Origin: Bacteroides caecimuris
GTDB taxonomy: Bacteria > Bacteroidota > Bacteroidia > Bacteroidales > Bacteroidaceae
Assembly (NCBI RefSeq): GCF_001688725.2
Contig: NZ_CP015401.2
Coordinates: forward strand, 3,852,001-3,916,000
Length of the DNA stretch: 64,000 bases
Direction of reading: 5' to 3'
A model generated the notes under the pieces. The model had not been told where the DNA came from and made no database searches. It saw only the letters and a list, made by a program, of their open reading frames with translations. Below, piece after piece: positions 40,400 to 48,301 of this stretch (the first letter of the stretch is position 1; each line of letters begins with the position of its first letter). The position numbers and the translations under genes were made by a program.

Positions 40400-41026
40400 A
40401 TGAATAAAATAGTACAACCACAATGGCTTGAATGGGCAAAAGAACTACAATTCATTGCCCAAGGGGGATTGACATACTCCAAAGATGTATTTGATATAGA
40501 ACGCTTTGAACGCATTAGAGAAATTGCAGCAGAAATGCTTAGTCTGCAAAGTGAAATACCCATAGAAAAAGTAAAGAATCTGTTTTGCAATGAAACAGGA
40601 TTTCAAACTCCTAAATTAGATACACGAGCTGCTATATTCAAAGATGATAAAATACTGCTTGTGAAAGAGAAAAATGGAACTTGGTCTTTGCCCGGTGGTT
40701 GGGTCGATATAAATCAGAGTATCAAGACTAATACAGAAAAAGAAGTAAAAGAAGAAGCAGGATTAAATGTAAAAGCTATCCGGATAATAGCTATACAAGA
40801 TAGAAATTTGCATAATATTCCCCCCTATGCCTACAATGTTTGTAAAGTTTTTGTTCTTTGTGAGATTGAAAGCGGATATTTCCGACCCAATATTGAAACG
40901 GATGAGAGTGCCTATTTCGGATTGGAAGAATTACCTATTCTTGCAAAAGAGAAAAATAACGAAGAACAAATTAAAATGTGCTTTTCAGCTTACTACGATA
41001 GAAACTGGCAAGTATTATTTGACTAA
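40400..41026 (+). CDS. NUDIX hydrolase with N-terminal helical domain
   Basis: The 208-residue protein has the PF12535-like N-terminal helical domain (WLEWAKELQFIAQGGLTYSKDVFDIERF) and a NUDIX domain. The NUDIX box reads GGWVDINQSIKTNTEKEVKEEAGL: the second E-containing helix (EVKEEAG) is intact, but the first conserved E is Q and the R is K, both seen in this subfamily. Such enzymes cleave X-linked nucleoside diphosphates such as ADP-ribose; the substrate here is unknown. It precedes the HAD gene by 11 bp. Confidence 0.85.
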   Translation: MNKIVQPQWLEWAKELQFIAQGGLTYSKDVFDIERFERIREIAAEMLSLQSEIPIEKVKNLFCNETGFQTPKLDTRAAIFKDDKILLVKEKNGTWSLPGGWVDINQSIKTNTEKEVKEEAGLNVKAIRIIAIQDRNLHNIPPYAYNVCKVFVLCEIESGYFRPNIETDESAYFGLEELPILAKEKNNEEQIKMCFSAYYDRNWQVLFD

Positions 41027-41037
41027 TAAATCAACAC

Positions 41038-41658
41038 ATGAAATATAAACATATCGTATTCGACATAGACGGTACATTGATAGATACGGAATATGCAGTC
41101 ATCAACTCTTTAATAAAAACAATTACAGAAATAACAGGAAGCGCACCTCAATATGAAAGTCTGAAATTTGCTTTAGGCATTACCGGAAGAAATGCGTTGG
41201 AATTACTCAAAATACCCGACATAGAAGATGCATTGAAACGATGGGATAGGAATATGAAATTGCTCCAGCACACTATTCAACCTTTTCAAGGTATCAAAGA
41301 ATGCTTGCAATCCCTTTTATCAAGAGGCTATATTTTAGGCATTGTAACCTCCAAAACATATCAAGAATATTATTCTGATTTTGAGCCATTAGGGTTAGCG
41401 GACTATTTTTCCACAATTGTATGTGCCGATGATACTGATGAACATAAGCCCCAAGCAGCACCCTTAGTAGCATATTTGGCTAAAGCCCATGTAAGCCCCG
41501 AAAACGCTCTCTATATTGGTGATAGTATTTATGATATTCAATGTGCTAACAATGCCGGTGTTGATTCCGGATTGGTTTTATGGAGCAATAATGTATCTAA
41601 TCCTATACGTGCAGACTATTATTTTAAGACACCCAATGATATAAGTAAAATTCTATAA
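41038..41658 (+). CDS. HAD-superfamily hydrolase (phosphoglycolate phosphatase-like)
   Basis: The 206-residue phosphatase has all four HAD motifs: FDIDGTLIDTE (nucleophile and acid D), GIVTSKT (T/S), KPQAAPL with lysine and IGDSIYDIQCANNAG (acidic pair). A C1 cap lies at residues about 15-85. It is the last gene of the Crp/Fnr-NUDIX-HAD set, 11 bp after the NUDIX stop, so both enzymes are probably expressed together. The substrate is unknown; small phosphorylated metabolites are typical. Confidence 0.85.
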   Translation: MKYKHIVFDIDGTLIDTEYAVINSLIKTITEITGSAPQYESLKFALGITGRNALELLKIPDIEDALKRWDRNMKLLQHTIQPFQGIKECLQSLLSRGYILGIVTSKTYQEYYSDFEPLGLADYFSTIVCADDTDEHKPQAAPLVAYLAKAHVSPENALYIGDSIYDIQCANNAGVDSGLVLWSNNVSNPIRADYYFKTPNDISKIL

Positions 41659-41698
41659 AAGACGAACTAACTAATTATGAAATTAAAAATATTAATAG

Positions 41699-41938
41699 AT
41701 GAAAGCATTATTACAACAGAGTTTTTTTCGATTACTATCGGAATACTCACAGCGCAAAGTTTCTGCATCTGAACTAACAAAAGCTGTTGAAGAATTAGCT
41801 ATCCATGTAGCCAATTTCAGTATTAACGAGCAAGATTATAGTGTATTACTCCGCTATTTTTCTTTTGGTTTATATCGTCTTAAGTCATACCGTGTACGGT
41901 TTGAGCAAGAAAAAAATGCCCTATTTGCATCTAATTGA
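41699..41938 (+). CDS. Unknown small protein orfA (copy 1)
   Basis: I do not recognise this 79-residue protein. It is mostly helical by composition, with LLSEYSQRKVSASELTKAVEELAIHVANF and a basic end (YRLKSYRVRFEQEKN). A clearly homologous copy is at 51576. The last 23 bases overlap the start of orfB, which reads in the +1 frame, so the two are probably translationally coupled. It follows the HAD gene by 40 bp. Confidence 0.7.
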   Translation: MKALLQQSFFRLLSEYSQRKVSASELTKAVEELAIHVANFSINEQDYSVLLRYFSFGLYRLKSYRVRFEQEKNALFASN

Positions 41939-42311
41939 TGAAGCGATAGGACTTTTAAACACAGAAATACGCCTTATTGAATGGCGCATCAAATACCCGG
42001 AACAACTCAAACAGCGGATTGAAAAACAAAGCCTTTCCCCTCTCTATCTCGCTGACAAAACAGCCCTTATCAACATCATGGAAATGGTAAGCGGTCTGTT
42101 CCTCTCCAAAGACATCGTTTATCAGAACGGTAAACCTGCCTATTTGGTAGATTTATCCAAAGGTTTTGAATGGTTGTTTAACATCAAGATAAGCGACTGT
42201 CACCAAAAGCATGAGGACGTGATAAAACGAAAGCCGGGCAAACTCACAGAATCTCATAATGGACTGGCAGACCTTATCCGAAAGAAACATGACAAAAAAG
42301 GATATAGATAA
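41916..42311 (+). CDS. Unknown protein orfB (copy 1)
   Basis: A 131-residue protein of unknown function that starts at ATG 41916 inside the end of orfA, just after a run of seven A. It reads MPYLHLIDEAIGLLNTEIRLIEWR, then ADKTALINIMEMVSGLFLSKDIVY, PAYLVDLSKGFEWLFNIKI, and a lysine-rich end. A homologue with the same overlap lies at 51793. No motif, signal peptide or membrane segment is seen; the protein looks helical and cytoplasmic. Always paired with orfA in this window. Confidence 0.7.
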   Translation: MPYLHLIDEAIGLLNTEIRLIEWRIKYPEQLKQRIEKQSLSPLYLADKTALINIMEMVSGLFLSKDIVYQNGKPAYLVDLSKGFEWLFNIKISDCHQKHEDVIKRKPGKLTESHNGLADLIRKKHDKKGYR

Positions 42312-42448
42312 TCAGCGCTTTATGATTTATTTATAATGGACTCCATGTGCGCCCCGTAATTTTCTTGGCCCGCAATCCCCCAAATTTTCAGACTGAGCCT
42401 TGATTTAATCTATCAGCAAACCAACGAGTTACGGGGAGTAGAAAAGAA
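42312..42448. other. Element 1 tail, no gene
   Basis: The first 50 bases resemble the sequence after orfB copy 2 (GATATAGATAATCAGC, TTATTTATA), then the similarity ends. The rest contains no ORF of note. Confidence 0.4.
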
Positions 42449-42481
42449 AAGCGGAGAGAGTTTTTCAACTTTCTCCGCTTC
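42449..42481. terminator. Hairpin beside the left att-like site
   Basis: AAAAGCGGAGAGAG / CTTTCTCCGCTT, with TTTTTCAA loop, directly adjacent to the att-like sequence at 42483. The tRNA-Leu at the other end also has a hairpin immediately next to its 3' end (59,615-59,646). Confidence 0.6.
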
Positions 42482-42482
42482 A

Positions 42483-42496
42483 GTACCCGGACCCGG
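42483..42496. other. Candidate left attachment site (att)
   Basis: GTACCCGGACCCGG matches the 3' end of tRNA-Leu(CAA) at 59652-59665 (GTACCCAGACCCGG) at 13 of 14 positions and in the same orientation. It lies 246 bp before the integrase start, as expected for an element end. Interpretation as att is inference. Confidence 0.5.
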
Positions 42497-42603
42497 TACA
42501 AACCATAGAAATCATAGGAAAACAAAAGAATTTATTCACCTTATTATCAACAACTTGCATACTTCTTATTTTCTCCATTTTTGCCATATTTTGCCCATTT
42601 TCT

Positions 42604-42628
42604 GTTATTCAGTACACTTTTAGTACAC
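42604..42628. other. Candidate integrase arm-type site, left end
   Basis: ATTCAGTACACTTTTAGTACAC is nearly the same as ATTCAGTACACATTTAGTACG at 59580-59600 near the right end. The two lie inside the element, facing inward from the two att-like cores, as lambda-type arm sites do. Confidence 0.45.
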
Positions 42629-42658
42629 TTTGAAATATCATTTTCTTTTGTACCTTTG
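42629..42658 (+). promoter_or_regulatory. Promoter of the integrase gene
   Basis: -33 TTTG (42629-42632) and -7 TACCTTTG (42651-42658) with 18-bp spacing, 83 bp before the integrase ATG. The -33 box abuts the possible arm-type site, so the integrase may repress its own promoter. Confidence 0.6.
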
Positions 42659-42741
42659 CAATATCAGAAAACAAAAGAAAATCAACTATTTAGCGTAATC
42701 ACCCGGTTATGGTACCTAAATCGGGATAAAACCTCTAAACA

Positions 42742-43965
42742 ATGGCAAAGTTAGAAAATAAAACGAAAGAAAACCCCAAGTTAGAGCAAAATAAGCTCTC
42801 GGATGGTAGAATTAGCCTTTACTTAGAGTATTATTTAGGTAGAGAGGAAAAGCCCGTATTAGATGAAAACGGCAATCAAGTGTACTATGATAGTGGAAAG
42901 ATGCAAGGCAAGCCCAAGTTTGCAGTAAAGCACAACAGGCGAAAAGAAAACCTTAGTCTGTATCTGATAGATAAGCCCCGTACCCCTGCGGAACGTCAGC
43001 AGAACAAAGAAACGTTGGAACTTGCTACAAAGATACGTGCAGAGCGTGAGCAGGAATTTAAAGAAAGTATGTTGGGCTATCGGTTAAAAAAAGATAGAAC
43101 GGTCAATTTCTTAGACTATTTCCAAGCCTATATCAACAGTTATACCAAGAAAGATATTCGCATGGTACAAATTGCGCTTAGCCGTTTTAAGGACTTCTTA
43201 AAAGAGCAATACCCCATGAATGAGTTTAGTATCAAACCGGAACTTATTACCAAAGAAATGATGGAGCAGTTTGTAGCCTATTTGCAATCCCGAAGTGTGG
43301 GTGAGGGAGCTAAAAGCATTTACCAGCGTTTTAAGAAAGTTATTCGATATGCGATTGACCACGATGTAATGTTGAAAGACCCATGCAAAAGTGTTACCTG
43401 CAAAGTGGATAGCCAAATGCTTCGGAAAGATGTTCTTTCTCCCGAAGAAATACAAAAGCTGGCGGCTTGCCATTATGACAACGAGAACCCGAATGTCAGA
43501 CGGGCTTTTATCTTCTGCCTATACTGCGGTCTGCGCTTCTGTGATGTAAAAGACCTGACCTATAAGAATGTGGATTATGGTAATCGGTTATTGAAGTTTG
43601 AGCAAAGCAAAACAAAGGGACATTCAGCCAGTAGCGGTGTGGTTATTCCTCTGAATGACGGTCTATTGTCTATCATTGGCGAAGCCCCGGCAGACAAAAA
43701 CTGTTTGATATTCGATTTGCCTACTTACGAAAGCTGCTGTAAATCAGTAAAGCGTTGGGTAAAGAGAGCCGGGATAGACAAACATATAAGCTGGCATTGT
43801 GCCCGGCACTCGTTTGCCGTGAACATTCTGAACAATGGGGCAAATATAAAAACCGTAGCCAGCCTTTTAGGACATAGCGGATTGAAGCATACGGAGAAGT
43901 ACACCCGTGCGGTGGATAAATTGAAAGAGGAAGCAATAAACAGCTTACCCGAACTAAAGTTTTAA
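42742..43965 (+). CDS. Tyrosine integrase of the mobilizable element
   Basis: The 407-residue integrase has an arm-binding-like N-terminus (LYLEYYLGREEKPVLDENGNQVY), a SAM-like core-binding domain (about 115-215) and a catalytic domain with all active residues: R in YCGLRFCD, K in SKTKGHS, H-x-x-R in HCARHSFAV, H in LLGHSGLK and Y in TEKYTRA. The size and location beside a tRNA-like 3' end indicate an integrative element. It is followed by the DUF1016 gene (25 bp) on the same strand. Confidence 0.93.
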   Translation: MAKLENKTKENPKLEQNKLSDGRISLYLEYYLGREEKPVLDENGNQVYYDSGKMQGKPKFAVKHNRRKENLSLYLIDKPRTPAERQQNKETLELATKIRAEREQEFKESMLGYRLKKDRTVNFLDYFQAYINSYTKKDIRMVQIALSRFKDFLKEQYPMNEFSIKPELITKEMMEQFVAYLQSRSVGEGAKSIYQRFKKVIRYAIDHDVMLKDPCKSVTCKVDSQMLRKDVLSPEEIQKLAACHYDNENPNVRRAFIFCLYCGLRFCDVKDLTYKNVDYGNRLLKFEQSKTKGHSASSGVVIPLNDGLLSIIGEAPADKNCLIFDLPTYESCCKSVKRWVKRAGIDKHISWHCARHSFAVNILNNGANIKTVASLLGHSGLKHTEKYTRAVDKLKEEAINSLPELKF

Positions 43966-43990
43966 CCATAAAAGACTTATCTTTGTAACT

Positions 43991-45145
43991 ATGAACTTTG
44001 AAGCATTAGTAAAACATATCAGCACGATACAGAACACGTTGCAGGCACAAGCCGCACATGCTGTAAACCTTGCCCTTACTTCCCGTAACTGGCTTATGGG
44101 TTGCTATATCGTAGAATTTGAGCAGAACGGAGAAGACCGTGCCGCCTACGGTGAACAACTGTTGAAGAAGCTGGAACAACGACTGAAAACAAAAGGGCTG
44201 AATGAACGTAGATTCCGTGAATTTAGGCGGTTGTATCTTGTTTATCCACAACTAAAAAAACCTGTTACACAATACATTGCATCACAAATTCAAATTCGGC
44301 AGTCATTGACCGCCGAATTCACTGAACCAATTCGGCGGTTGATGACCGCCGAATCTGAAAGTGGAGTTTGGAAACTATCAACAGAATACCCACAAACCGA
44401 AACATGGATGATTCCAGCTGATAGATTATTCAATAAATTATCTTCCACCCATTTAAACACTATATCGGGAATTGAGAACCCGGTAAAACGTGCTTTCTAT
44501 GAAATGGAAACTATTCGTGGCTGCTGGTCTGTAAAGGAGTTGGAGCGACAAATCGCATCTTTATATTACGAACGTAGCGGACTATCCAAAAACAAAGAAG
44601 CCCTCTCCGCTTTAGTCCAGCAACAAGCAACCTTATTACAACCTAAAGATGTTATCAATACTCCTGTTACTTTGGAGTTCTTAGGGTTGAATGAACGTGC
44701 ATTGGTGACAGAAACTGATTTGGAACAAGCCATTCTTGACAACCTGCAACACTTCCTGTTAGAAATGGGACATGGCTTCTGCTTTGAAGCCCGGCAAAAA
44801 CGCATCTTGATTGATGAAGATTATTTCTTTGCCGACCTTGTGTTCTATCACCGTATTTTGAAATGTCATGTTATTGTAGAATTGAAGATAGACAAGTTCC
44901 ACCATGAGTATGCTTCGCAACTAAATATGTATCTGAACTATTTCAAAGCGGAAGTGATGCAGCCGGATGATAATCCACCTATCGGTATTCTGCTTTGCAC
45001 TGAAAAGGGAGATACATTAGTAAAGTATGCCACAGCCGGATTAGACCCAAATATCTTTGTACAGAAGTATAGGATAGAGCTTCCAACAGAAGAAGAAATA
45101 AAAGAGTTCATTTCCTCCTCAAACTATGAGAGTTACAAACTTTAA
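43991..45145 (+). CDS. PDDEXK nuclease-domain protein, DUF1016 (YhcG-type)
   Basis: The 384-residue protein has the DUF1016_N domain (NLALTSRNWLMGCYIVEFEQNGEDRAAYGEQLLKKLEQRL), and a C-terminal PDDEXK nuclease domain with EARQKRILIDEDYFFADLVFYH and CHVIVELKIDKF (D and E-x-K). YhcG-type proteins occur in mobile elements and defence islands; the target is unknown. Two tandem inverted repeats at 44,292-44,357 lie between the domains. It is directly downstream of the integrase. A truncated near-copy is at 38908. Confidence 0.88.
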   Translation: MNFEALVKHISTIQNTLQAQAAHAVNLALTSRNWLMGCYIVEFEQNGEDRAAYGEQLLKKLEQRLKTKGLNERRFREFRRLYLVYPQLKKPVTQYIASQIQIRQSLTAEFTEPIRRLMTAESESGVWKLSTEYPQTETWMIPADRLFNKLSSTHLNTISGIENPVKRAFYEMETIRGCWSVKELERQIASLYYERSGLSKNKEALSALVQQQATLLQPKDVINTPVTLEFLGLNERALVTETDLEQAILDNLQHFLLEMGHGFCFEARQKRILIDEDYFFADLVFYHRILKCHVIVELKIDKFHHEYASQLNMYLNYFKAEVMQPDDNPPIGILLCTEKGDTLVKYATAGLDPNIFVQKYRIELPTEEEIKEFISSSNYESYKL

Positions 45146-45148
45146 AAT

Positions 45149-45184
45149 TGGCGAAAAGGAAAAAGGTTGTTTCTTCTTTCGCCA
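45149..45184 (+). terminator. Terminator after DUF1016 gene
   Basis: TGGCGAAAAGGAA / TTCTTCTTTCGCCA with 9-nt loop, a few bases after the stop. Confidence 0.6.
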
Positions 45185-45210
45185 GCATATACTTTCAGTC
45201 AATAGAAATA

Positions 45211-45255
45211 AGTTTAGTTCGTTTTGGACATATATACAAAAGCACAAACTAAACT
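45211..45255. promoter_or_regulatory. Imperfect palindrome upstream of the tandem Crp/Fnr genes
   Basis: AGTTTAGTTCGTTTTG and CAAAAGCACAAACTAAACT form an imperfect dyad 122 bp before the first Crp/Fnr start. It could be an operator, but a terminator-like hairpin is equally possible. Confidence 0.4.
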
Positions 45256-45376
45256 CACAATAAAGTGGATTAAAAAAAAAGAGAAGATGTTTTGACAAAG
45301 TCAGGAATCTATTTTTGCTTTTTGAGAGAACAACTCACGAAGTTATTCTATATTTCAATTGTAATTAGTTTATAGT

Positions 45377-45949
45377 ATGGAAGATTTTAACTCACAATAT
45401 GCCAACCATTCGAAATTAGAACAGCTAAAGCAGTTCATTTTGGAACATGGTACTTATATCGAACTCAAAAAGGGCGAACGATTCACTATTCAAGGCAAAG
45501 TGAATCATCGGGGAGCTTATATTGAACACGGCTTATTGAGATATACTCGTGTGGATGAAAAAGGAAACATACACATAGTAGGATATACTTTCTCCGGAGA
45601 ATTTGCAGGAAGTTTATGCACTCTTATAGAACCCAATCAACCGTCATTAGTAACAATTGAAGCCGTTTGCGATACAAAGATTTGTTATATGTCCTATTCA
45701 AAAGTGGAGGAATTCTTTGCTGCAAATGTAGAAACCATGCAACTAAAATGTACGCTTGTTGAACAATCATACTTATTAATGTATCATAGATTAATGGATA
45801 TGTACTGCAAGACCACAGCAGAGCTGTATCTTGACTTATTGAATAGATGCCCCGATATTCAAGAGTACATTACGTTAAAGGAGATTGCTTCTTTCTTGCA
45901 AGTCACACCGGAAACAATCAGTCGCATACGCCGTGGACTGAATAAATAG
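45377..45949 (+). CDS. Crp/Fnr-family transcriptional regulator (tandem copy 1)
   Basis: The 190-residue protein has a cNMP-binding-like beta-roll (IELKKGERFTIQGKVNHRGAYIEHGLLRYT) and a C-terminal helix-turn-helix (ITLKEIASFLQVTPETISRIRRG). No canonical cAMP-binding arginine motif is seen. It is followed 9 bp later by a related gene of the same kind, so the two are probably cotranscribed and may form heterodimers; that is inference. It could regulate the envelope genes downstream. Confidence 0.87.
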   Translation: MEDFNSQYANHSKLEQLKQFILEHGTYIELKKGERFTIQGKVNHRGAYIEHGLLRYTRVDEKGNIHIVGYTFSGEFAGSLCTLIEPNQPSLVTIEAVCDTKICYMSYSKVEEFFAANVETMQLKCTLVEQSYLLMYHRLMDMYCKTTAELYLDLLNRCPDIQEYITLKEIASFLQVTPETISRIRRGLNK

Positions 45950-45958
45950 CTTACGATA

Positions 45959-46522
45959 ATGAATGATTTTAATACATATCTCAACAATTTGGACTATTCC
46001 CATGTAAAAGATTTATTTGCGAGAAAAGGGATATTGCGTACTTACCATAAGAAAGATTTCTTTATCCGGCAAAATGAGGTGGAACGTTTTGCTGGATGGG
46101 TAAAACATGGCACATTTCAATATACGCATATTGACGAAGAAGGAGAAGAACACATTGTAGGATATGCTTTTACCGATGAATTTGTATGTGACTATTCTTC
46201 TTTTATGAAAAGTTGTCTGTCAGCAGTGAGCATTCAAGCGTTAACAGACTGTTCTGTTTATGAAATATCACGCCATGATATTATAGAATGTTGGGAAACG
46301 AATATGGAAACTCAACGATTAGGAAGATATGTAGCTGAAAATCTATATGAAATGGTGTATGAACGATTGCTCGATTCGTATTGTACACCTGAAATACGAT
46401 ATCAAAGACTAATGAAACGTTGTCCTGACCTTAAAGATACTATACCCTTGAAAAGTATAGTTTCTTTCTTAGGGGTTACTCCTGAAACAGTTAGTCGCAT
46501 ACGCCGCAAACTGGAGAAATAG
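45959..46522 (+). CDS. Crp/Fnr-family transcriptional regulator (tandem copy 2)
   Basis: This 187-residue paralogue has the same layout: beta-roll (YHKKDFFIRQNEVERFAGWVKHGTFQYTHID) and helix-turn-helix (IPLKSIVSFLGVTPETVSRIRRKL). The shared RIRR ending and TPET region with copy 1 show a duplication; identity elsewhere is low. It ends before a strong terminator at 46550, so the GNAT gene is separate. Confidence 0.87.
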   Translation: MNDFNTYLNNLDYSHVKDLFARKGILRTYHKKDFFIRQNEVERFAGWVKHGTFQYTHIDEEGEEHIVGYAFTDEFVCDYSSFMKSCLSAVSIQALTDCSVYEISRHDIIECWETNMETQRLGRYVAENLYEMVYERLLDSYCTPEIRYQRLMKRCPDLKDTIPLKSIVSFLGVTPETVSRIRRKLEK

Positions 46523-46549
46523 CCAATCTTTTAACATCCATTATACCGG

Positions 46550-46577
46550 GGTCTTGACAATTGTCAAGACCTTTTTT
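46550..46577 (+). terminator. Perfect-palindrome terminator of the Crp/Fnr pair
   Basis: GGTCTTGACAATTGTCAAGACC is an uninterrupted 22-bp palindrome followed by TTTTTT, 28 bp past the second regulator. Confidence 0.9.
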
Positions 46578-46940
46578 CTTTATTCTTCCGTATTTTGCAT
46601 TCATGATTTAATAACATTGATATGATACGTAAATTAACACAAGAAGAATATAATAATGCGGCTGATTTGTCCTATCAAGTATATATGGAATGTGGCAGGA
46701 ATGATTTCACCCAAGAAGGTATTGAAACCTTTAAAAGTTTCGTGTATGACACATCGTTGATGAATACACTTGACATATATGGTGCTTTTGACAATCATTT
46801 ATTGATAGGAATAATCGGTGTACATCAAGAAAGGCAACATATATCCCTCTTCTTTGTCTTGCCACACTATCATCAGCAAGGAATAGGGAAATCGCTATTT
46901 GATTATATGATGAGCAATTGTAATTTCACTTATATAACAG

Positions 46941-47968
46941 ACCTGTTGGTTGAATTAAATTAGAGAATATTTTATCTGCCCAATCGGACGATGATTAACG
47001 AAATTGACATATTGCATGAACGTCATTGCAGCGATTTTGCCTGCCATTCGGGTGAAAAGACCGCAGGATTGCTTTGCGTAGTTTCGTATCATCATAAGAT
47101 TGTCGTTGAGTTGAGAAAATATCGTTTCGATACGTTTACGGAACCTCTTGTATGCCCATGTGGGCGGACGCCAGTTTTTCTGATTAAGCCGATATGGAAC
47201 TTCAAGAGTGATATTTGCTGCCTCAAAGAGATTCTTCTGAATCTCAGCACTGAGATAGCCTTTGTCTCCAAGCATCATGCAATCATGATATTCCCAGCGT
47301 ACGTCCTTGAGATAATGAAGGTCATGGACGCTTGCGGCAGTCATGTCAAAGGAATGGATAACACCACGTATTCCGCAGACTGCATGGAGCTTATATCCAT
47401 AGTAATGCAAGCCTTGCGAAGCGCAGTATCCCCAGTCAGGAGCCGCATCGGGATTGTCTTGTCCCATGGTGCATCGTTTCGCCCGTGCGTTCTGGCATAC
47501 CTTTACAGGTTTGGAATCAATGCAGAACACATCTTCGGATCCATCAATGGCTCCGGCTACATCCTTGCGGATTTCTTCTGCAAGTCGTGCTGTAAACTTA
47601 CGTCGGGCATTGAACTGTCTCCGACTGATCAGGTTTGGAAAATCCTCCTTACACTCATTATGCAATCGATGAAAAAGAAGATTCTCGCTGTCGAATCCGA
47701 AGGCTTCGGCGGTTATGCCGAGAGCAATTACTTCGAGGTCCGAGAACTTGGGGACAACGCCACATCTTGGGACGTTTCCGAGTTCATTAACACGATTTCC
47801 AGCGAAATCCTTGCATATTCCGAGGATTCTGACGAAATTTGCTATGAAGTTGCGCATAAGCAGTGCAATAGTACTTAGTAGTTTGGTCACCACTAATTTA
47901 CTAATAATCTGTGAATTGTGCAACTTTTTCATTTGTAGATATTTAAAACTTTAATTCAACCAACGAGT
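46941..47968. mobile_element. IS982-like insertion sequence, copy A
   Basis: The 1028-bp element is bounded by terminal inverted repeats ACCTGTTGGTTGAATTAAA / TTTAATTCAACCAACGAGT (two mismatches) and by the 7-bp target duplication ATAACAG (46934-46940 and 47969-47975). It carries one transposase on the minus strand. It has inserted into a GNAT gene. Confidence 0.93.
46955..47932 (-). CDS. IS982-like transposase (copy A)
   Basis: The 325-residue transposase has DDE-type residues: D in FCIDSKPVKVC, D in MLGDKGYLS and E in RIETIFSQLN, spaced as in IS982 and related IS5-like groups. The HYYGYKLHAVC segment is typical of IS982. The N-terminal half (NRVNELGNVPRCGVVPKFSDLEVIALGI) looks helical and DNA-binding. 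The protein is identical to that at 58327. The family name is from motif memory and should be confirmed. Confidence 0.85.
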   Translation of the reverse strand: MKKLHNSQIISKLVVTKLLSTIALLMRNFIANFVRILGICKDFAGNRVNELGNVPRCGVVPKFSDLEVIALGITAEAFGFDSENLLFHRLHNECKEDFPNLISRRQFNARRKFTARLAEEIRKDVAGAIDGSEDVFCIDSKPVKVCQNARAKRCTMGQDNPDAAPDWGYCASQGLHYYGYKLHAVCGIRGVIHSFDMTAASVHDLHYLKDVRWEYHDCMMLGDKGYLSAEIQKNLFEAANITLEVPYRLNQKNWRPPTWAYKRFRKRIETIFSQLNDNLMMIRNYAKQSCGLFTRMAGKIAAMTFMQYVNFVNHRPIGQIKYSLI

Positions 47969-48118
47969 ATAACAGTTAATTCTTCAACCTATGCAGAAAC
48001 TTTTTATACATCTTTAGGCTTCAAAAAAGTGGGTGAAAAAGAGATTAATAAAGGTATTGTTAGTATCCCTATGAAGAGAAATATATAATTATTGTCAATC
48101 ACTTAAAATAGAGATAAG

Positions 48119-48280
48119 ATGAAAAAGAAAATTACTTTATGTATGGTGCTTTCCACATTCATTATTTGCGCCATGTTATGTCTGACAAATTGTAGTAACG
48201 ATGATGCCCCTACTTCTGTCTTCACCCCCGAAGCCTATAATCCCAATAAGATGGTGTGGACGTTGAAGAAGATGTATTAA
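48119..48280 (+). CDS. Small lipoprotein, 53 residues, possibly truncated
   Basis: The short ORF (ATG 48119) starts with a lipoprotein signal (MKKKITLCMVLSTFIICAMLCLTNC, cleavage before C), then SNDDAPTSVFTPEAYNPNK and a short end. It looks like the N-terminus of a longer lipoprotein that stops early, or a small lipoprotein in its own right. It lies right after the broken GNAT gene and 21 bp before the next secreted protein. Confidence 0.5.
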   Translation: MKKKITLCMVLSTFIICAMLCLTNCSNDDAPTSVFTPEAYNPNKMVWTLKKMY

Positions 48281-48301
48281 CGGATAAGGCTTAAATGAAG
48301 T

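Larger units (their letters stand above)
46622..48088 (+). pseudogene. GNAT-family N-acetyltransferase interrupted by IS982-like copy A
   Basis: Before the insertion the frame reads MIRKLTQEEYNNAADLSY ... GIIGVHQERQHISLFFVLPHYHQQGIGKSLFDYM, with the acetyl-CoA loop QQGIGKS. After removing the 1028-bp element and one copy of the 7-bp duplication, the frame continues YITVNSSTYAETFYTSLGFKKVGEKEINKG to a stop at 48088. The restored protein would be 143 residues, normal for a single GNAT domain. The acyl acceptor is unknown. The gene lacks its last beta-strands now and is probably dead. Confidence 0.9.

Noticed and set aside
41909..41918. Programmed -1 frameshift on the A7 run to fuse orfA with orfB
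   Set aside because: orfB is in the +1 frame relative to orfA and has its own ATG at the end of the A run, so ordinary start-stop coupling is simpler.
42421..42431. An AACCAACGAGT match to the end of the IS982-like element
   Set aside because: Only 11 bases match, with no other IS sequence beside it; too short to call an IS remnant.
46991..47878. A 295-codon open frame opposite the transposase (also at 58,363-59,250)
   Set aside because: It is the antisense shadow of the IS982-like transposase; the translation has no domain and the real gene has clear DDE motifs.
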